A stretch of DNA of 64,000 nt from Paenibacillus sp. BSR1-1 (GCF_030403775.1 NZ_JAQMWQ010000001.1:310001-374000); one strand, 5' to 3'; numbered from the stretch's first letter, positions 54,748 through 63,357 are shown. The notes: a model not told the origin generated them from the sequence alone. Program-made: numbers and translations.

Positions 54748-55959
54748 CTACAGTAACTGCTCGTGTTCAAATAAGTATTGGTATGAAATGTCGATAAACA
54801 AATAATCATCTCCGTTCATCGGGTAGGAGAAGGTTCTAATATTCTCCCCTGTTTCAATATCACGATATAAATCGGATAAAATCCCTTTCCTTTCGTTTCT
54901 CATCTTGATAATATTTTCTAGAAAATATGGCCGCCAGCTCCAATTTTTATTCTTGTATTCAGCTTGAACATCCCAGCCATTTTTTTCTTTAAAAATGTTT
55001 GCCGATTTTTGAAACCCATCTTCATCACAAATATACATACGAAAAGCAATATGATCCAGTTCTTTTACTAACGTTTGAAAAAGCTCTTTAAACCCTGCCT
55101 TTTTGTTTTTCATAACAATTTCTTGAACCATTGAATGGAAATATTCTGAAGCTAAATAAACACCCTCTAATTTTCTTTTTTCATAAGAAATAAAATCGTG
55201 AAACTTTTCTTTTAATCGGGGTTTTAATAAATCTCTCTGAATAAATTCTGCTGCAGGGGGATATAAATAAAATCCTTGATAATAGCGTCCTCCGTTCTTC
55301 CAGGCAAACTGCAGCTGATAACTCATTTCAATATTTTCAAACAAAAGAGTTGCCCCAATTTTTCTTGCTAAAAGGGACAGGGTAAACAAAACATCATGGA
55401 AATTCATTCCTGTTGCTGTAGATTTAAGTGGTTCTAAATTTATTTTTAAAATATCCGGCTCAAGTTGACCAATTCGCTCAAAATGATAACTTTCACTATC
55501 TGTGCTAGAAACAGCAATTTTAATCCCATATGTCCGATAATATTGAAGCAGGTGATCAAATTGATCGAGATCCCCAAGATATTTTCTGTCCGAAATTTCA
55601 AGGACAATCCTGCTTAAATTAAATCCTTTTTTTTCAAAATCTAAAAGCTCCTGCAAAAATGGCTCTCCATGCCCATACATTAATAACTCGGCATTGCGAT
55701 TCAAAAATATACTAATATCATCTTCAAGCTTTATGGCCTTTTCAAGGGCTTTCCTAACTAACAGCAAATCAACCTCAAATTTATACTCATCAGGAATTTG
55801 ATCATCTTGAAAAAAAGGTCCTAAGCTTATGATATTATCCCCGGTCTCATACCTTCCCAAAACTTTATAGGCAATGACCTGTTGTTCGTCCGCACTAAAA
55901 ATAGGTTGGAAATAAGGAAAAACATGTTCAAGATCCGATAGAATTTCCAAGGCATCCAT
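54748..55959 (-). CDS. ykuI: YkuI-type EAL domain protein, catalytic residues lost
   Basis: 403 residues: EAL domain (about 1-245) followed by the YkuI C-terminal PAS-like domain (about 250-400, NWSWRPYFLENIIKMRNERKG). The fold is recognisable, but the catalytic signature is degenerate: the first motif reads AYKVLGR, with Lys32 replacing the metal-binding Glu of ExLxR; the DD(F/I)G loop is replaced by SSTDS (151-155); and ExTE reads EISD (121-124). Hydrolysis of c-di-GMP is therefore very unlikely, and binding doubtful. ATG 55959 follows GGAGGTACTTCG; a longer frame upstream is not supported. Confidence 0.9.
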   Translation of the reverse strand: MDALEILSDLEHVFPYFQPIFSADEQQVIAYKVLGRYETGDNIISLGPFFQDDQIPDEYKFEVDLLLVRKALEKAIKLEDDISIFLNRNAELLMYGHGEPFLQELLDFEKKGFNLSRIVLEISDRKYLGDLDQFDHLLQYYRTYGIKIAVSSTDSESYHFERIGQLEPDILKINLEPLKSTATGMNFHDVLFTLSLLARKIGATLLFENIEMSYQLQFAWKNGGRYYQGFYLYPPAAEFIQRDLLKPRLKEKFHDFISYEKRKLEGVYLASEYFHSMVQEIVMKNKKAGFKELFQTLVKELDHIAFRMYICDEDGFQKSANIFKEKNGWDVQAEYKNKNWSWRPYFLENIIKMRNERKGILSDLYRDIETGENIRTFSYPMNGDDYLFIDISYQYLFEHEQLL

Positions 55960-56106
55960 CGAAGTACCTCCAAAAAAAAGATTTACACATAATACCATAC
56001 GTTTACTTGCCCCAGCCCGTTCGTTCATTACCAAAAGGATACCATTATAGCTCATAAGAAACAATCAAACAATATGGTTAAGCTAATTTCAAAGGGGGAA
56101 AAGTTT

Positions 56107-56934
56107 TTGAGAAAACTTTGCTTATTAATCTCGATCCTTCCCATGTTTGGATGCAGCCACTTTAATGATGAACCAGATGCCAGTTCAAATCGTATTCAAA
56201 ACAAGCCCGCTTCAACATACCGAATGGAAGAAACGCCTAAAAACACTAACTACACCATAAACGATCTTACTAATCAGGTGATTTACGATAAAAAAATAAC
56301 CAGCCAAGGCAGTCATGTTAGTACAACTACCCATAAAAATTCTGCTATGCTTAACGTAATTCTAATTAGACAAAACCCGGAGCTGCGTTATGGTTGTGAA
56401 GTGACCAGCCTCGCCATGATGTTGAATTATGCGGGTGTCAAAACGAGCAAAATGGATTTGTACAGGCTGATTCAAAAGGATCCTGATCCGCTCATCAAAT
56501 CTCCAAAGGGAGATATTTTACGATGGGGCAATCCTGCAGATGGATTCGTTGGGGATATGACAGGAAGACGTGCTGGGTATGCTGTTTTTGATCAACCGAT
56601 GATGGCATTAATTAACCAAAAGCTTCCAGGCAGAGCTGTTAATTTTACCAATCAGCCCTTTGAGCGTGTATTAGAGCACGTTTCAGAAGGATATCCTGTC
56701 GTTGTCTGGACAACTGGGGATTATCGCCTGCCTGACCGCTGGGAATCCTGGTATCACGGAACACAATATATAAAAACTCCATTGGACTTACACGCCGTTG
56801 TACTAGTTGGATTCGACTCCAATCATGTTTACTTAAATGACCCACTTTCAGGCAGGAAACAAGTCAGAGTAAACAAACAACAATTTATCGCTTCCTGGAA
56901 AGCACTGCAGAACCGTGCAGTGAGCTATCGTTAA
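56107..56934 (+). CDS. C39-like (papain-fold) peptidase, lipoprotein
   Basis: 275 residues. N-terminal signal peptide ending at PMFGC (Cys16), a degenerate lipobox; an unstructured polar linker (about 17-80); then a peptidase_C39-like domain with catalytic Cys97 in RYGCEVTSLAMML, His230 in DLHAVVLVGF and Asp246 in YLNDPLSG. It resembles B. subtilis YvpB in the catalytic domain. It acts outside the membrane; substrate unknown. TTG 56107 follows AAAGGGGG; an ATG at 56074 lacks a site. Divergent from ykuI. Confidence 0.85.
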   Translation: MRKLCLLISILPMFGCSHFNDEPDASSNRIQNKPASTYRMEETPKNTNYTINDLTNQVIYDKKITSQGSHVSTTTHKNSAMLNVILIRQNPELRYGCEVTSLAMMLNYAGVKTSKMDLYRLIQKDPDPLIKSPKGDILRWGNPADGFVGDMTGRRAGYAVFDQPMMALINQKLPGRAVNFTNQPFERVLEHVSEGYPVVVWTTGDYRLPDRWESWYHGTQYIKTPLDLHAVVLVGFDSNHVYLNDPLSGRKQVRVNKQQFIASWKALQNRAVSYR

Positions 56935-56935
56935 C

Positions 56936-56962
56936 AAAAGCAGCCCTGGAGGCTGCTTTTTT
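56936..56962 (+). terminator. Terminator after the C39-like gene
   Basis: AAAAGCAGCC pairs with GGCTGCTTTT around CTGGA, followed by T residues. Confidence 0.85.
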
Positions 56963-57085
56963 CATGAATTTTTGTTCTCTTTTTCGAATAAAAATTAATA
57001 ATATCCATTTCATTTTACTTGCAAAAAAATCAATTTTTATCGAAAATACATTTGAAGTAATTAAAAAGATAGGTTGGTAGAAAAA

Positions 57086-57961
57086 ATGCCTAAAAAACTA
57101 AAAAGGAGAACATTTCTGAAGCGAACATTTGGTTCCTTTCTAACCGTTCTCGGATTAAGTTCGGGGGGCTACTTTTATGCCAATCGTATTGAGCCCTCAT
57201 TACTCGATATTCAACATCTTGAAATAAAACACCCGTTAATACCCAAAAGTTTTAACGGAATAAAAATCATCCAGTTCTCTGACACCCATCTAGGTTTTCA
57301 TTATAACCTTACCCAATTTTCCAAACTAGTCGACAAGATCAATGATCTAAAGCCAGACATCATTTTATTTACTGGCGATTTGATGGATGAACCAAATAAA
57401 TATTTGGAAATTAATAAATTGATTCCACTATTGGAATCATTGCGGCCTCCCCTTGGTAAATTCTGTATTTTTGGCAACCATGATCATGGAGGCTATGGTT
57501 CTGATATTTACAGAAATATTATGGAAGCAACCAATTTCACTGTTCTATTAAATGAATCGGCCCCAATCAAGTTAAAAGATGAAAGCAGGATTCATTTATT
57601 AGGAATTGATGACGCAATGTTAGGAAAACCGGATTTACCTTTGACCTTAAAAAATGTACCGCAAGACCATTTTAAAATTTTATTATCCCATGCACCTGAT
57701 CTTGCTGATGACGCATCAAGGTATCCAATTGAATGGCAAATTAGCGGTCATAGCCATGGTGGACAAGTTAAAATACCTTTTATTGGAGCGCTTGTCATTC
57801 CTCCATTTGCCAAGAATTATCCTGAAGGACTTTATTCAATTGGTGATCAGAATCCATTAACCCTATATGTTAATAGAGGAATTGGAACAACCCGTTTGCC
57901 TTTTCGGTTTATGGCAAAGCCAGAGCTAACAGTTTATACACTAATACCAGAAAAAACATAA
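57086..57961 (+). CDS. ykuE: Metallophosphoesterase YkuE, Tat-exported
   Basis: 291 residues. Twin-arginine signal KKLKRRTFLKRTFGSFLTVL at the N-terminus (Arg7-Arg8), then a calcineurin-like phosphoesterase domain with all metal motifs: FSDTHLG, FTGDLMD, FGNHDHG, LLSHAPD and SGHSHGGQ. B. subtilis YkuE is a Tat substrate bound to the cell wall with Mn/Zn-dependent phosphoesterase activity. ATG 57086 gives the expected signal length; the TTG at 57074 sits on the possible ribosome binding site. No tat genes are in the window. Confidence 0.93.
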   Translation: MPKKLKRRTFLKRTFGSFLTVLGLSSGGYFYANRIEPSLLDIQHLEIKHPLIPKSFNGIKIIQFSDTHLGFHYNLTQFSKLVDKINDLKPDIILFTGDLMDEPNKYLEINKLIPLLESLRPPLGKFCIFGNHDHGGYGSDIYRNIMEATNFTVLLNESAPIKLKDESRIHLLGIDDAMLGKPDLPLTLKNVPQDHFKILLSHAPDLADDASRYPIEWQISGHSHGGQVKIPFIGALVIPPFAKNYPEGLYSIGDQNPLTLYVNRGIGTTRLPFRFMAKPELTVYTLIPEKT

Positions 57962-58001
57962 AAAATCCTTATCCACTTTTATAGATAAGGTTTTTTTTAT
58001 T
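57962..58001 (+). terminator. Terminator after ykuE
   Basis: AAATCCTTATC pairs with GATAAGGTTTT around a 12-nt loop, followed by eight T residues. Confidence 0.8.
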
Positions 58002-58086
58002 TGAAAAAACGATTTCCAAAATAATGTTTTTACAATCTCTTATTTCTATTTTACAATGAAATTAACTGAAAGAGTGCAATTTATTG

Positions 58087-58103
58087 AAAATAATGATTAT
58101 TTT
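58087..58103. promoter_or_regulatory. Perfect 17-bp palindrome, Fur/PerR-like
   Basis: AAAATAAT-G-ATTATTTT is perfectly symmetrical about 58095 and contains the ATAAT-N-ATTAT core of Fur-family boxes, although the outer bases differ. It lies 163 bp before ykyB. The 58209-58214 TATAAT is the likely ykyB -10 box. Confidence 0.35.
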
Positions 58104-58249
58104 ACTAAAATTTTTCAAATCATAAATAGTATAGGCAAAAACGTAAATCAATTCGCAACTATGTAATAATAGAATCCATGCCATATTTTAATTTTGGCTA
58201 ATAAAAGGTATAATGGAAATGTTCGAAAAGATAGAAAGGAGAACATATT

Positions 58250-58729
58250 TTGAATCCCGATCAGAAATATCCCCAAAGAAATGGAAATCTAACCATCGAT
58301 AACCTCGCTCAAGCAGTCTTTATTGTGAATCGCCATGCAAAGACAGCGACTAACCCCAAATTTTTATACAAATTAAAACAAGAAGCGTTAAAAAAATTAA
58401 TTGATGAAGGAAAAGCCAAAAAAGTAGGTCTTCATTTTTCTGAAAACCCAAGAAATAGTCAACAGCAATCCGACGTCCTTGTGGAATGCGGCAGATATAC
58501 CTTCCATATTCCACCTACTAAATTGGACTTTAATCAACTTCCGCACTTGGGTAAGTTAGATAATCTTATTCGAAACCCAAAGGCAGTACTTTCACTTAAT
58601 GCTGCAAAAGCAATATTGCAGTCCTATACAGGAATTTCCGAGGAAGGACCGCCTCCCTCAAATCAGCGAAAAAACAAACGAACCTATCAAAAACCGATAT
58701 TTAAAAAATTAGGTGAAAGATATTCTTAA
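58250..58729 (+). CDS. ykyB: YkyB family protein
   Basis: 159 residues, basic, soluble; N-terminal region LTIDNLAQAVFIVNRHAKTA and a central KKVGLHFSENPRNSQQQSDVL are typical of YkyB, function unknown. The C-terminus is very basic (NQRKNKRTYQKPIFKKLGER), perhaps contacting nucleic acid. TTG 58250 follows AAAGGAGAAC. A TATAAT box at 58209-58214 is its likely -10. It lies 20 bp upstream of patA, probably in one transcript, as in B. subtilis, where cheV lies between them; cheV is absent here. Confidence 0.85.
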   Translation: MNPDQKYPQRNGNLTIDNLAQAVFIVNRHAKTATNPKFLYKLKQEALKKLIDEGKAKKVGLHFSENPRNSQQQSDVLVECGRYTFHIPPTKLDFNQLPHLGKLDNLIRNPKAVLSLNAAKAILQSYTGISEEGPPPSNQRKNKRTYQKPIFKKLGERYS

Positions 58730-58749
58730 TTGTGGAAGGACGAACATAA

Positions 58750-59898
58750 GTGGAGCATTTGATTAATCAACGAGTTAAAGAGATCGAGATTTCAGGAATT
58801 AGAAAATTCTTTAATATGGTAGCCCATATAGATGACCTAATTTCTTTTACAATAGGCCAGCCTGATTTTCCCACCCCCGAGCATGTGAAAAAAGCGGGAA
58901 TAAATGCAATTGACGAGGATTTCACCTCCTATACTCATAATGCAGGAACGATTGAATTAAGGAAGGCTGCCAGTGATTTTGTCGAAAAGAAATATGGTTT
59001 ACATTACAAATCTGATTCAGAGGTAATTGTTACCATGGGGGCCAGTGAAGCAATTGACATCACCTTTAGATCCATTCTCACTGAGGGCACTGAAGTTATT
59101 TTACCTGGCCCAATTTATCCTGGTTATGAACCCATTATTCGGATGATGGGGGCAGTTCCTGTCCATGTAGACATTAGAGAAAACCAATTTCGTTTTACCC
59201 TAGAGATGATTAAACCCTTTATTACTGAAAAAACTCGCTGCATTGTCCTTCCGTACCCATCAAACCCTACAGGCGTAAGTCTTTCAGAGATGGAGCTAAA
59301 GGAAATTGCTGACTTTTTAAGTGATAAGGAAATTTTTGTTCTAGCTGATGAAATTTACAGTGAGCTTACATTTGACCGCAGCCATAAATCAATTGCGAGC
59401 TTTCTAAAGGAAAAAACAATCGTTATTAATGGATTATCAAAATCTCACTCGATGACCGGGTGGAGAATTGGCTTTTTATTTGCACCAGAATCCATTACCA
59501 AGCATATTCTAAAGGTTCATCAATATAATGTTTCCTGTGCAAACTCCATTGCCCAAAAAGCGGCTTTCGAGGCCTTAACAGTGGGCATTGATGATGCTCT
59601 AACTATGAAAAAAGAATATGAACGACGCAGGGACTATGTTTATGAGCGATTGTCCATAATGGGGCTTGAGGCCGTAAAGCCAGATGGCGCATTCTATTTC
59701 TTCGTCAAAATACCTGACACCATTCCATTGAATAGCTTTGATTTCGCTTTGGATCTTGTTCAAAAAACAAAAGTTGCCGTTGTTCCTGGCAGTGCTTTTT
59801 CTGAATATGGAGAAGGTTATTTCCGTTTATCATTTGCTTGTTCAATGGAAACATTGGAACTAGGACTTGACCGAATTGAAGAATATTTTTTAAAATAA
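58750..59898 (+). CDS. patA: N-acetyl-LL-diaminopimelate aminotransferase PatA
   Basis: 382 residues, class I PLP aminotransferase. YPSNPTGVSL, LADEIYSELTFD and the PLP lysine in VINGLSKSHSMTGWRIGF are intact. B. subtilis PatA acts in the acetylated diaminopimelate pathway, the step between DapH and YkuR, both encoded nearby. GTG 58750 follows GGAAGGACG. It ends at a very stable terminator. Confidence 0.92.
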   Translation: MEHLINQRVKEIEISGIRKFFNMVAHIDDLISFTIGQPDFPTPEHVKKAGINAIDEDFTSYTHNAGTIELRKAASDFVEKKYGLHYKSDSEVIVTMGASEAIDITFRSILTEGTEVILPGPIYPGYEPIIRMMGAVPVHVDIRENQFRFTLEMIKPFITEKTRCIVLPYPSNPTGVSLSEMELKEIADFLSDKEIFVLADEIYSELTFDRSHKSIASFLKEKTIVINGLSKSHSMTGWRIGFLFAPESITKHILKVHQYNVSCANSIAQKAAFEALTVGIDDALTMKKEYERRRDYVYERLSIMGLEAVKPDGAFYFFVKIPDTIPLNSFDFALDLVQKTKVAVVPGSAFSEYGEGYFRLSFACSMETLELGLDRIEEYFLK

Positions 59899-59945
59899 AC
59901 ATAACCCTCACCAAGTTTAAGGTGAGGGTTATGTTTATTTATTGG
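59892..59945. terminator. Bidirectional terminator after patA
   Basis: AAATAAACATAACCCTCACC pairs along its full length with GGTGAGGGTTATGTTTATTT around AAGTTTAA: a 20-bp perfect stem, the longest in the window. Confidence 0.9.
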
Positions 59946-60118
59946 CCTTGATATTTTCCGTTGTTTTTAGGTGCTTTTTCTTTTTTAGCCTTATCTTTAT
60001 GGATTTTATTTGCAGCTGCAGAACCGATTTCATGTGCAAATTCTTCATTTAACTTTGAAGAGTCAAAACCCTTCTTATTCTTTTGCTTCGCATCATTCTT
60101 TTTCGTTCGTTTTGCCAT
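59939..60118 (-). CDS. Small hydrophilic basic protein, unknown
   Basis: 59 residues, 17 of them lysine, with a central LNEEFAHEIGSAAANKIH segment that faintly recalls the helices of small acid-soluble spore proteins, between two disordered basic ends. I do not recognise the family. ATG 60118 is 8 nt from GGGAGG. It lies between patA and the dehydrogenase gene. A spore role is only a guess from composition. Confidence 0.6.
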   Translation of the reverse strand: MAKRTKKNDAKQKNKKGFDSSKLNEEFAHEIGSAAANKIHKDKAKKEKAPKNNGKYQGQ

Positions 60119-60179
60119 CAAAAATTCCTCCCATCGATATTTCTATTTTAGTTTCTGATGAAGAGAGGAAATTATTCGA

Positions 60180-61058
60180 TTAGTTGTTCCAATATTTATA
60201 TAGCGCCTGAGTTCCGCTATTTCCCTCACCTTTTTCTGCCAAAAGATCATAAAGTGATTTGGCTAAAGACAATCCCGGAAACTCCGTTCCCATTAGCTCT
60301 GCTTCATCTAAGGCAATTTTCATATCTTTAATAAAATGCTTTATGTAAAAGCCAGGCTCAAAATTTCCTTGTAACATTCTTGGAGCAAGATTACTTAAAG
60401 ACCAGCTGCCGGCTGCCCCGGTGGTAATACTTTGTAACACCTTTTCAGGATCCAAACCAGCTTTTTCTGCATAAATGATGGCTTCACATACTCCCATCAT
60501 ATTAGAAGCGATGGCGATTTGATTACACATTTTTGTATGCTGACCAGCTCCTGGGGTCCCTTGATAGACAATATTAGTCCCAAGATACTCAAGCAATGGC
60601 CGCACCGCTTCAAAAGCCTCCTCATCACCACCAGCCATGATTGAAAGCTTGGCTTCCCTGGCGCCTATATCACCGCCTGAGACAGGTGCATCAATAACAT
60701 GAATTTCACGTTTTTGAGCCTCTTCATAGATTTTTACTGAAAGAGACGGTGCAGAGGTGGTCATATCAATGAAATAACTACCTGGCTGGCCATGTCTAAT
60801 TAAACCATCTTCGCCAAGATATATTTCTTCTACATCTTTTGGGTAACCTACCATCGTAAAAATAACTGATGCCTTTTCCGCCATTTCCTTTGGTGAATCA
60901 GACCATACAGCTCCATTCTCTAATAATTCTGCAGCCTTTTCTTTGGTCCTGGAAAATACCAATAAAGGGTATCCCGCCTTTAATAAATGTCCGGCCATGC
61001 TCTTACCCATGACACCTGTTCCAATAAAACCAATAACCGTATTATCTGGAGTAAGCAA
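60180..61058 (-). CDS. NAD(P)-dependent beta-hydroxyacid dehydrogenase
   Basis: 292 residues, 3-hydroxyisobutyrate dehydrogenase/tartronate semialdehyde reductase family. NAD site IGFIGTGVMGKSMAGHLLKAG, substrate motif DAPVSGGDIGAREA, catalytic lysine in GAGQHTKMCNQI. Substrate cannot be fixed. I chose TTG 61058, with AGAGGA 9 nt upstream; the ATG at 61076 has no ribosome binding site before it. It is a single gene between a small basic protein gene and a lipoprotein gene. Confidence 0.88.
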   Translation of the reverse strand: MLTPDNTVIGFIGTGVMGKSMAGHLLKAGYPLLVFSRTKEKAAELLENGAVWSDSPKEMAEKASVIFTMVGYPKDVEEIYLGEDGLIRHGQPGSYFIDMTTSAPSLSVKIYEEAQKREIHVIDAPVSGGDIGAREAKLSIMAGGDEEAFEAVRPLLEYLGTNIVYQGTPGAGQHTKMCNQIAIASNMMGVCEAIIYAEKAGLDPEKVLQSITTGAAGSWSLSNLAPRMLQGNFEPGFYIKHFIKDMKIALDEAELMGTEFPGLSLAKSLYDLLAEKGEGNSGTQALYKYWNN

Positions 61059-61132
61059 ACTGATCGTTCCTCTCATTTTTATTTTTCTTTATTTTAGCAC
61101 TATCCTATTAAATTTTGGGGAATTTACAAAAA

Positions 61133-61165
61133 AAGACCGAAACGTCTCAGTCGTTCCGGTCCTTT
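61133..61165 (-). terminator. Terminator after the lipoprotein gene
   Basis: GACCG and AACG blocks pair with CGTT and CGGTC; on the - strand seven T residues follow. Confidence 0.75.
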
Positions 61166-61233
61166 GTGCTCCATCTCCAAATTTATGCACATACTAATGT
61201 TGTCCAATAAATTTAAAAAAACTCTTTATTCTT

Positions 61234-61707
61234 TTACAATTCTGATGAAAAATTTGTCAAGTAAACTCTACCAAATACTTCCTTATCGTTGAATACCTCA
61301 ATTGAAACGGCGTTATTTTGTTCAATCATATTTTTAAGTTCTTGAATATGTAAATCCTGTTGTAATGGTATGGGATCCATAAAAATATATTTTTCACTTT
61401 TGCCTTTTACTTCTAAATATTCTCCATTTAGTACTTGGTCTTCACCATAGATGATTTCCCTTTTTCCGATTGCAGAAGCTAATTTGTCATCGTGAATGGT
61501 TACTTTTACCTTATATAATTGGTGAGCTTCAAGGATTTCATTGTTAATCCTGAAACGAAATTGCAGTTCATTATTTTTCGTCAAAAGCGCATCCGCATAA
61601 CGATTAACGATTAGTTCATTCGAAAATAAAATTCCACAACCGCTTAGTAAAAATGAACAAAAAATTCCTATAACCAAAACGACTAACCTTCGAGAATTCC
61701 TGCGCAT
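61234..61707 (-). CDS. Hypothetical lipoprotein
   Basis: 157 residues. The signal peptide VVLVIGIFCSFLLSGC ends at a good lipobox (LLSG-C), followed by a beta-rich extracytoplasmic domain (YKVKVTIHDDKLASAIGKRE, VSIEVFNDKEVFGRVYLTNF). No family recognised. ATG 61707 follows AAGGAGTG; GTG 61716 coincides with that site. Monocistronic with its own terminator. Confidence 0.7.
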   Translation of the reverse strand: MRRNSRRLVVLVIGIFCSFLLSGCGILFSNELIVNRYADALLTKNNELQFRFRINNEILEAHQLYKVKVTIHDDKLASAIGKREIIYGEDQVLNGEYLEVKGKSEKYIFMDPIPLQQDLHIQELKNMIEQNNAVSIEVFNDKEVFGRVYLTNFSSEL

Positions 61708-61797
61708 CTGTAACACTCCTTTATATTTTTACCATAACCAAAAACAAGTGGTAATAAACGTAAAGAAAGGTTAATTAAGGAAACTAGTCTTTATCTG

Positions 61798-62583
61798 TTA
61801 AATTGCTTTTATCATGCCGCCGTCGACAAGAAATGAACTCCCTGTCATATAGGAATTTGCGTCTGACAGCAGGAAGGCAGCCACATTGGCAAATTCTTCA
61901 GGTGTTCCATATCTTTTCAAAGGAATCCCCGCTTTAACCTGTAATTCAACGGTTTCCGGGTCCAATCCTAGCTTGTCTGCGTTTACTTGGTCCAGGTGCT
62001 TTACACGGTCAGTCGCAATTCGGCCGGGCGCAATTGTGTTAATAAGAATGTCATAAGGAGCAAGCTCAGATGCAAGAGTTTTTGAAAGTCCAATAATCCC
62101 AGTCCTAAAAGTGTTTGAAAGTATTAATCCTGGTATTGGTTCCTTAATCGAAGAGGAAGCGATATTAAGGATTTTCCCCCCCTCTTGTTTTAAATATGGT
62201 AAAACTTCACGGATCATTCTCACATAGGATAACAGATTTAATTCAAATGCTGCTTGCCATGCTTCATCGGATAACTCCTCAAAAGAACCAGCAGGAGGTC
62301 CGCCAGCATTATTTACAAGTATATTTATTCCGCCAAATATTTCTGCAGTTACTGATACAAGCTGCTTAATGTCCGCAGGTTTAGTTATATCAGCTTTTTG
62401 ATAGGCGACTTTTCCAGTTCCAATAGATTCTAGTTCATAAGCCTTTTGTTTAAGTTTTTCATCTTCCCGGCCGGAAATCATCACATTGGCCCCTTCTCTT
62501 ACAAGCCGTTCCGCAATTGCAAACCCTAACCCCTGACTTGATGCAGCGATTAGCGCTGTTTTACCATTCAAGTTCAATTCCAT
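61798..62583 (-). CDS. SDR family oxidoreductase with non-classical active site
   Basis: 261 residues, Rossmann fold. The cofactor loop reads ASSQGLG (14-20) in place of TGxxxGxG, NNAG at 91-94 is normal, and the catalytic Ser is Ser144. The YxxxK motif is absent: the aligned segment LSNTFR has Ser156 and Arg160 where Tyr and Lys are expected. Many Bacillus SDR proteins share this LSNxxR form, so it is a subfamily feature and not a mutation. Substrate unknown. ATG 62583; the TTG 62607 start would include the GAAGGAG site. Confidence 0.85.
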   Translation of the reverse strand: MELNLNGKTALIAASSQGLGFAIAERLVREGANVMISGREDEKLKQKAYELESIGTGKVAYQKADITKPADIKQLVSVTAEIFGGINILVNNAGGPPAGSFEELSDEAWQAAFELNLLSYVRMIREVLPYLKQEGGKILNIASSSIKEPIPGLILSNTFRTGIIGLSKTLASELAPYDILINTIAPGRIATDRVKHLDQVNADKLGLDPETVELQVKAGIPLKRYGTPEEFANVAAFLLSDANSYMTGSSFLVDGGMIKAI

Positions 62584-62777
62584 TTTCTCGTCCAACTCCT
62601 TCTTCAAGTTCTATTTCTATTATACAAAAAATAAGTAGAAAAAGTTGGTAATGAAATTTGACAAAAAAATTAAGAGGCATACCTCTGATTAGCCTGTCGA
62701 AAACCTTTCAAAAGCCTTTTATTTCATTCACTCGTTAAATCGAATAGTATTATTAATATTTAGGCCTTTAGACATGT

Positions 62778-62911
62778 CTGTTGATTTGCACTCCAGGCGC
62801 TTCGCTTTCCGCGGGCGTGCCGGTGAGCCTCCTCGGCGCTTTAGCGCCTGCGGGGTCTCACCTGCCCCGTACTCCCGCATGAGTCTTCGCGCCTTCCGCT
62901 CAAATCAACAG
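62778..62911 (+). repeat. GC-rich dispersed repeat, copy 5 (forward)
   Basis: 134 bp with perfect 10-bp ends CTGTTGATTT and AAATCAACAG, close to copy 1 at 6617 in its whole length (core CTCCAGGCGCTTCGCTTTCC). The gap 62608-63357 contains this copy, copy 6 and hairpins, but no gene that I can support. Confidence 0.88.
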
Positions 62912-63063
62912 TGCAGTACTCAATAAAGCCCTTCTTTCAACTAATAAATAAAAAAAATAAGTGGTGAAATTAATGTATTAGCCAAAAGAGTATACAGTGA
63001 GGATACTGGCCGATCTGATCCCCTTATTCTTTTATTGATGGCTTTTATAATTAAATGAAAAAG

Positions 63064-63103
63064 GTGCAACGCATTTAGCCAGATTGGAGTAGGTGTGTTG
63101 CAA
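63064..63103. repeat. GTGCAAC/GTTGCAA inverted repeat beside repeat copy 6
   Basis: GTGCAAC and GTTGCAA arms match the hairpin at 6996-7034 in sequence and in position relative to the GC-rich repeat. Confidence 0.45.
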
Positions 63104-63124
63104 TAACTTTGGTTGTTTTGCCCC

Positions 63125-63258
63125 CCTGTTGATGGAGCGGAGGGCACTCGACTCCTGCGGGATATAGAGGTCACTGGAGACCCCACAGGCGCCTTAGCGC
63201 CGAGGAGGCTCCTGGAGCTCCCCGCGGAAAGCGAGTGCCCGGAAGAGTAATCAACAGG
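63125..63258 (-). repeat. GC-rich dispersed repeat, copy 6 (reverse)
   Basis: 134 bp with ends CCTGTTGAT and ATCAACAGG; nearly identical to copy 2 at 7052. It faces copy 5 at a distance of 213 bp. Confidence 0.88.
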
Positions 63259-63303
63259 CCGGATAGCAGGGACAAACCATATATTAAGCAAACAAAATAA
63301 AAA

Positions 63304-63353
63304 ATTGCCGAGAAGACTCCCTTCTCGACAATTTGAGAGGCAGATAATCTGCC
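63304..63353 (-). terminator. Tandem hairpin terminator after azoR
   Basis: On the - strand GGCAGA/TCTGCC (63353-63339), then ATTGTCGAGAA with TTCTCGGCAAT (63332-63304) and a T run. Layout matches the ylbC terminator at 7225-7284. Confidence 0.75.
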
Positions 63354-63357
63354 ACTA

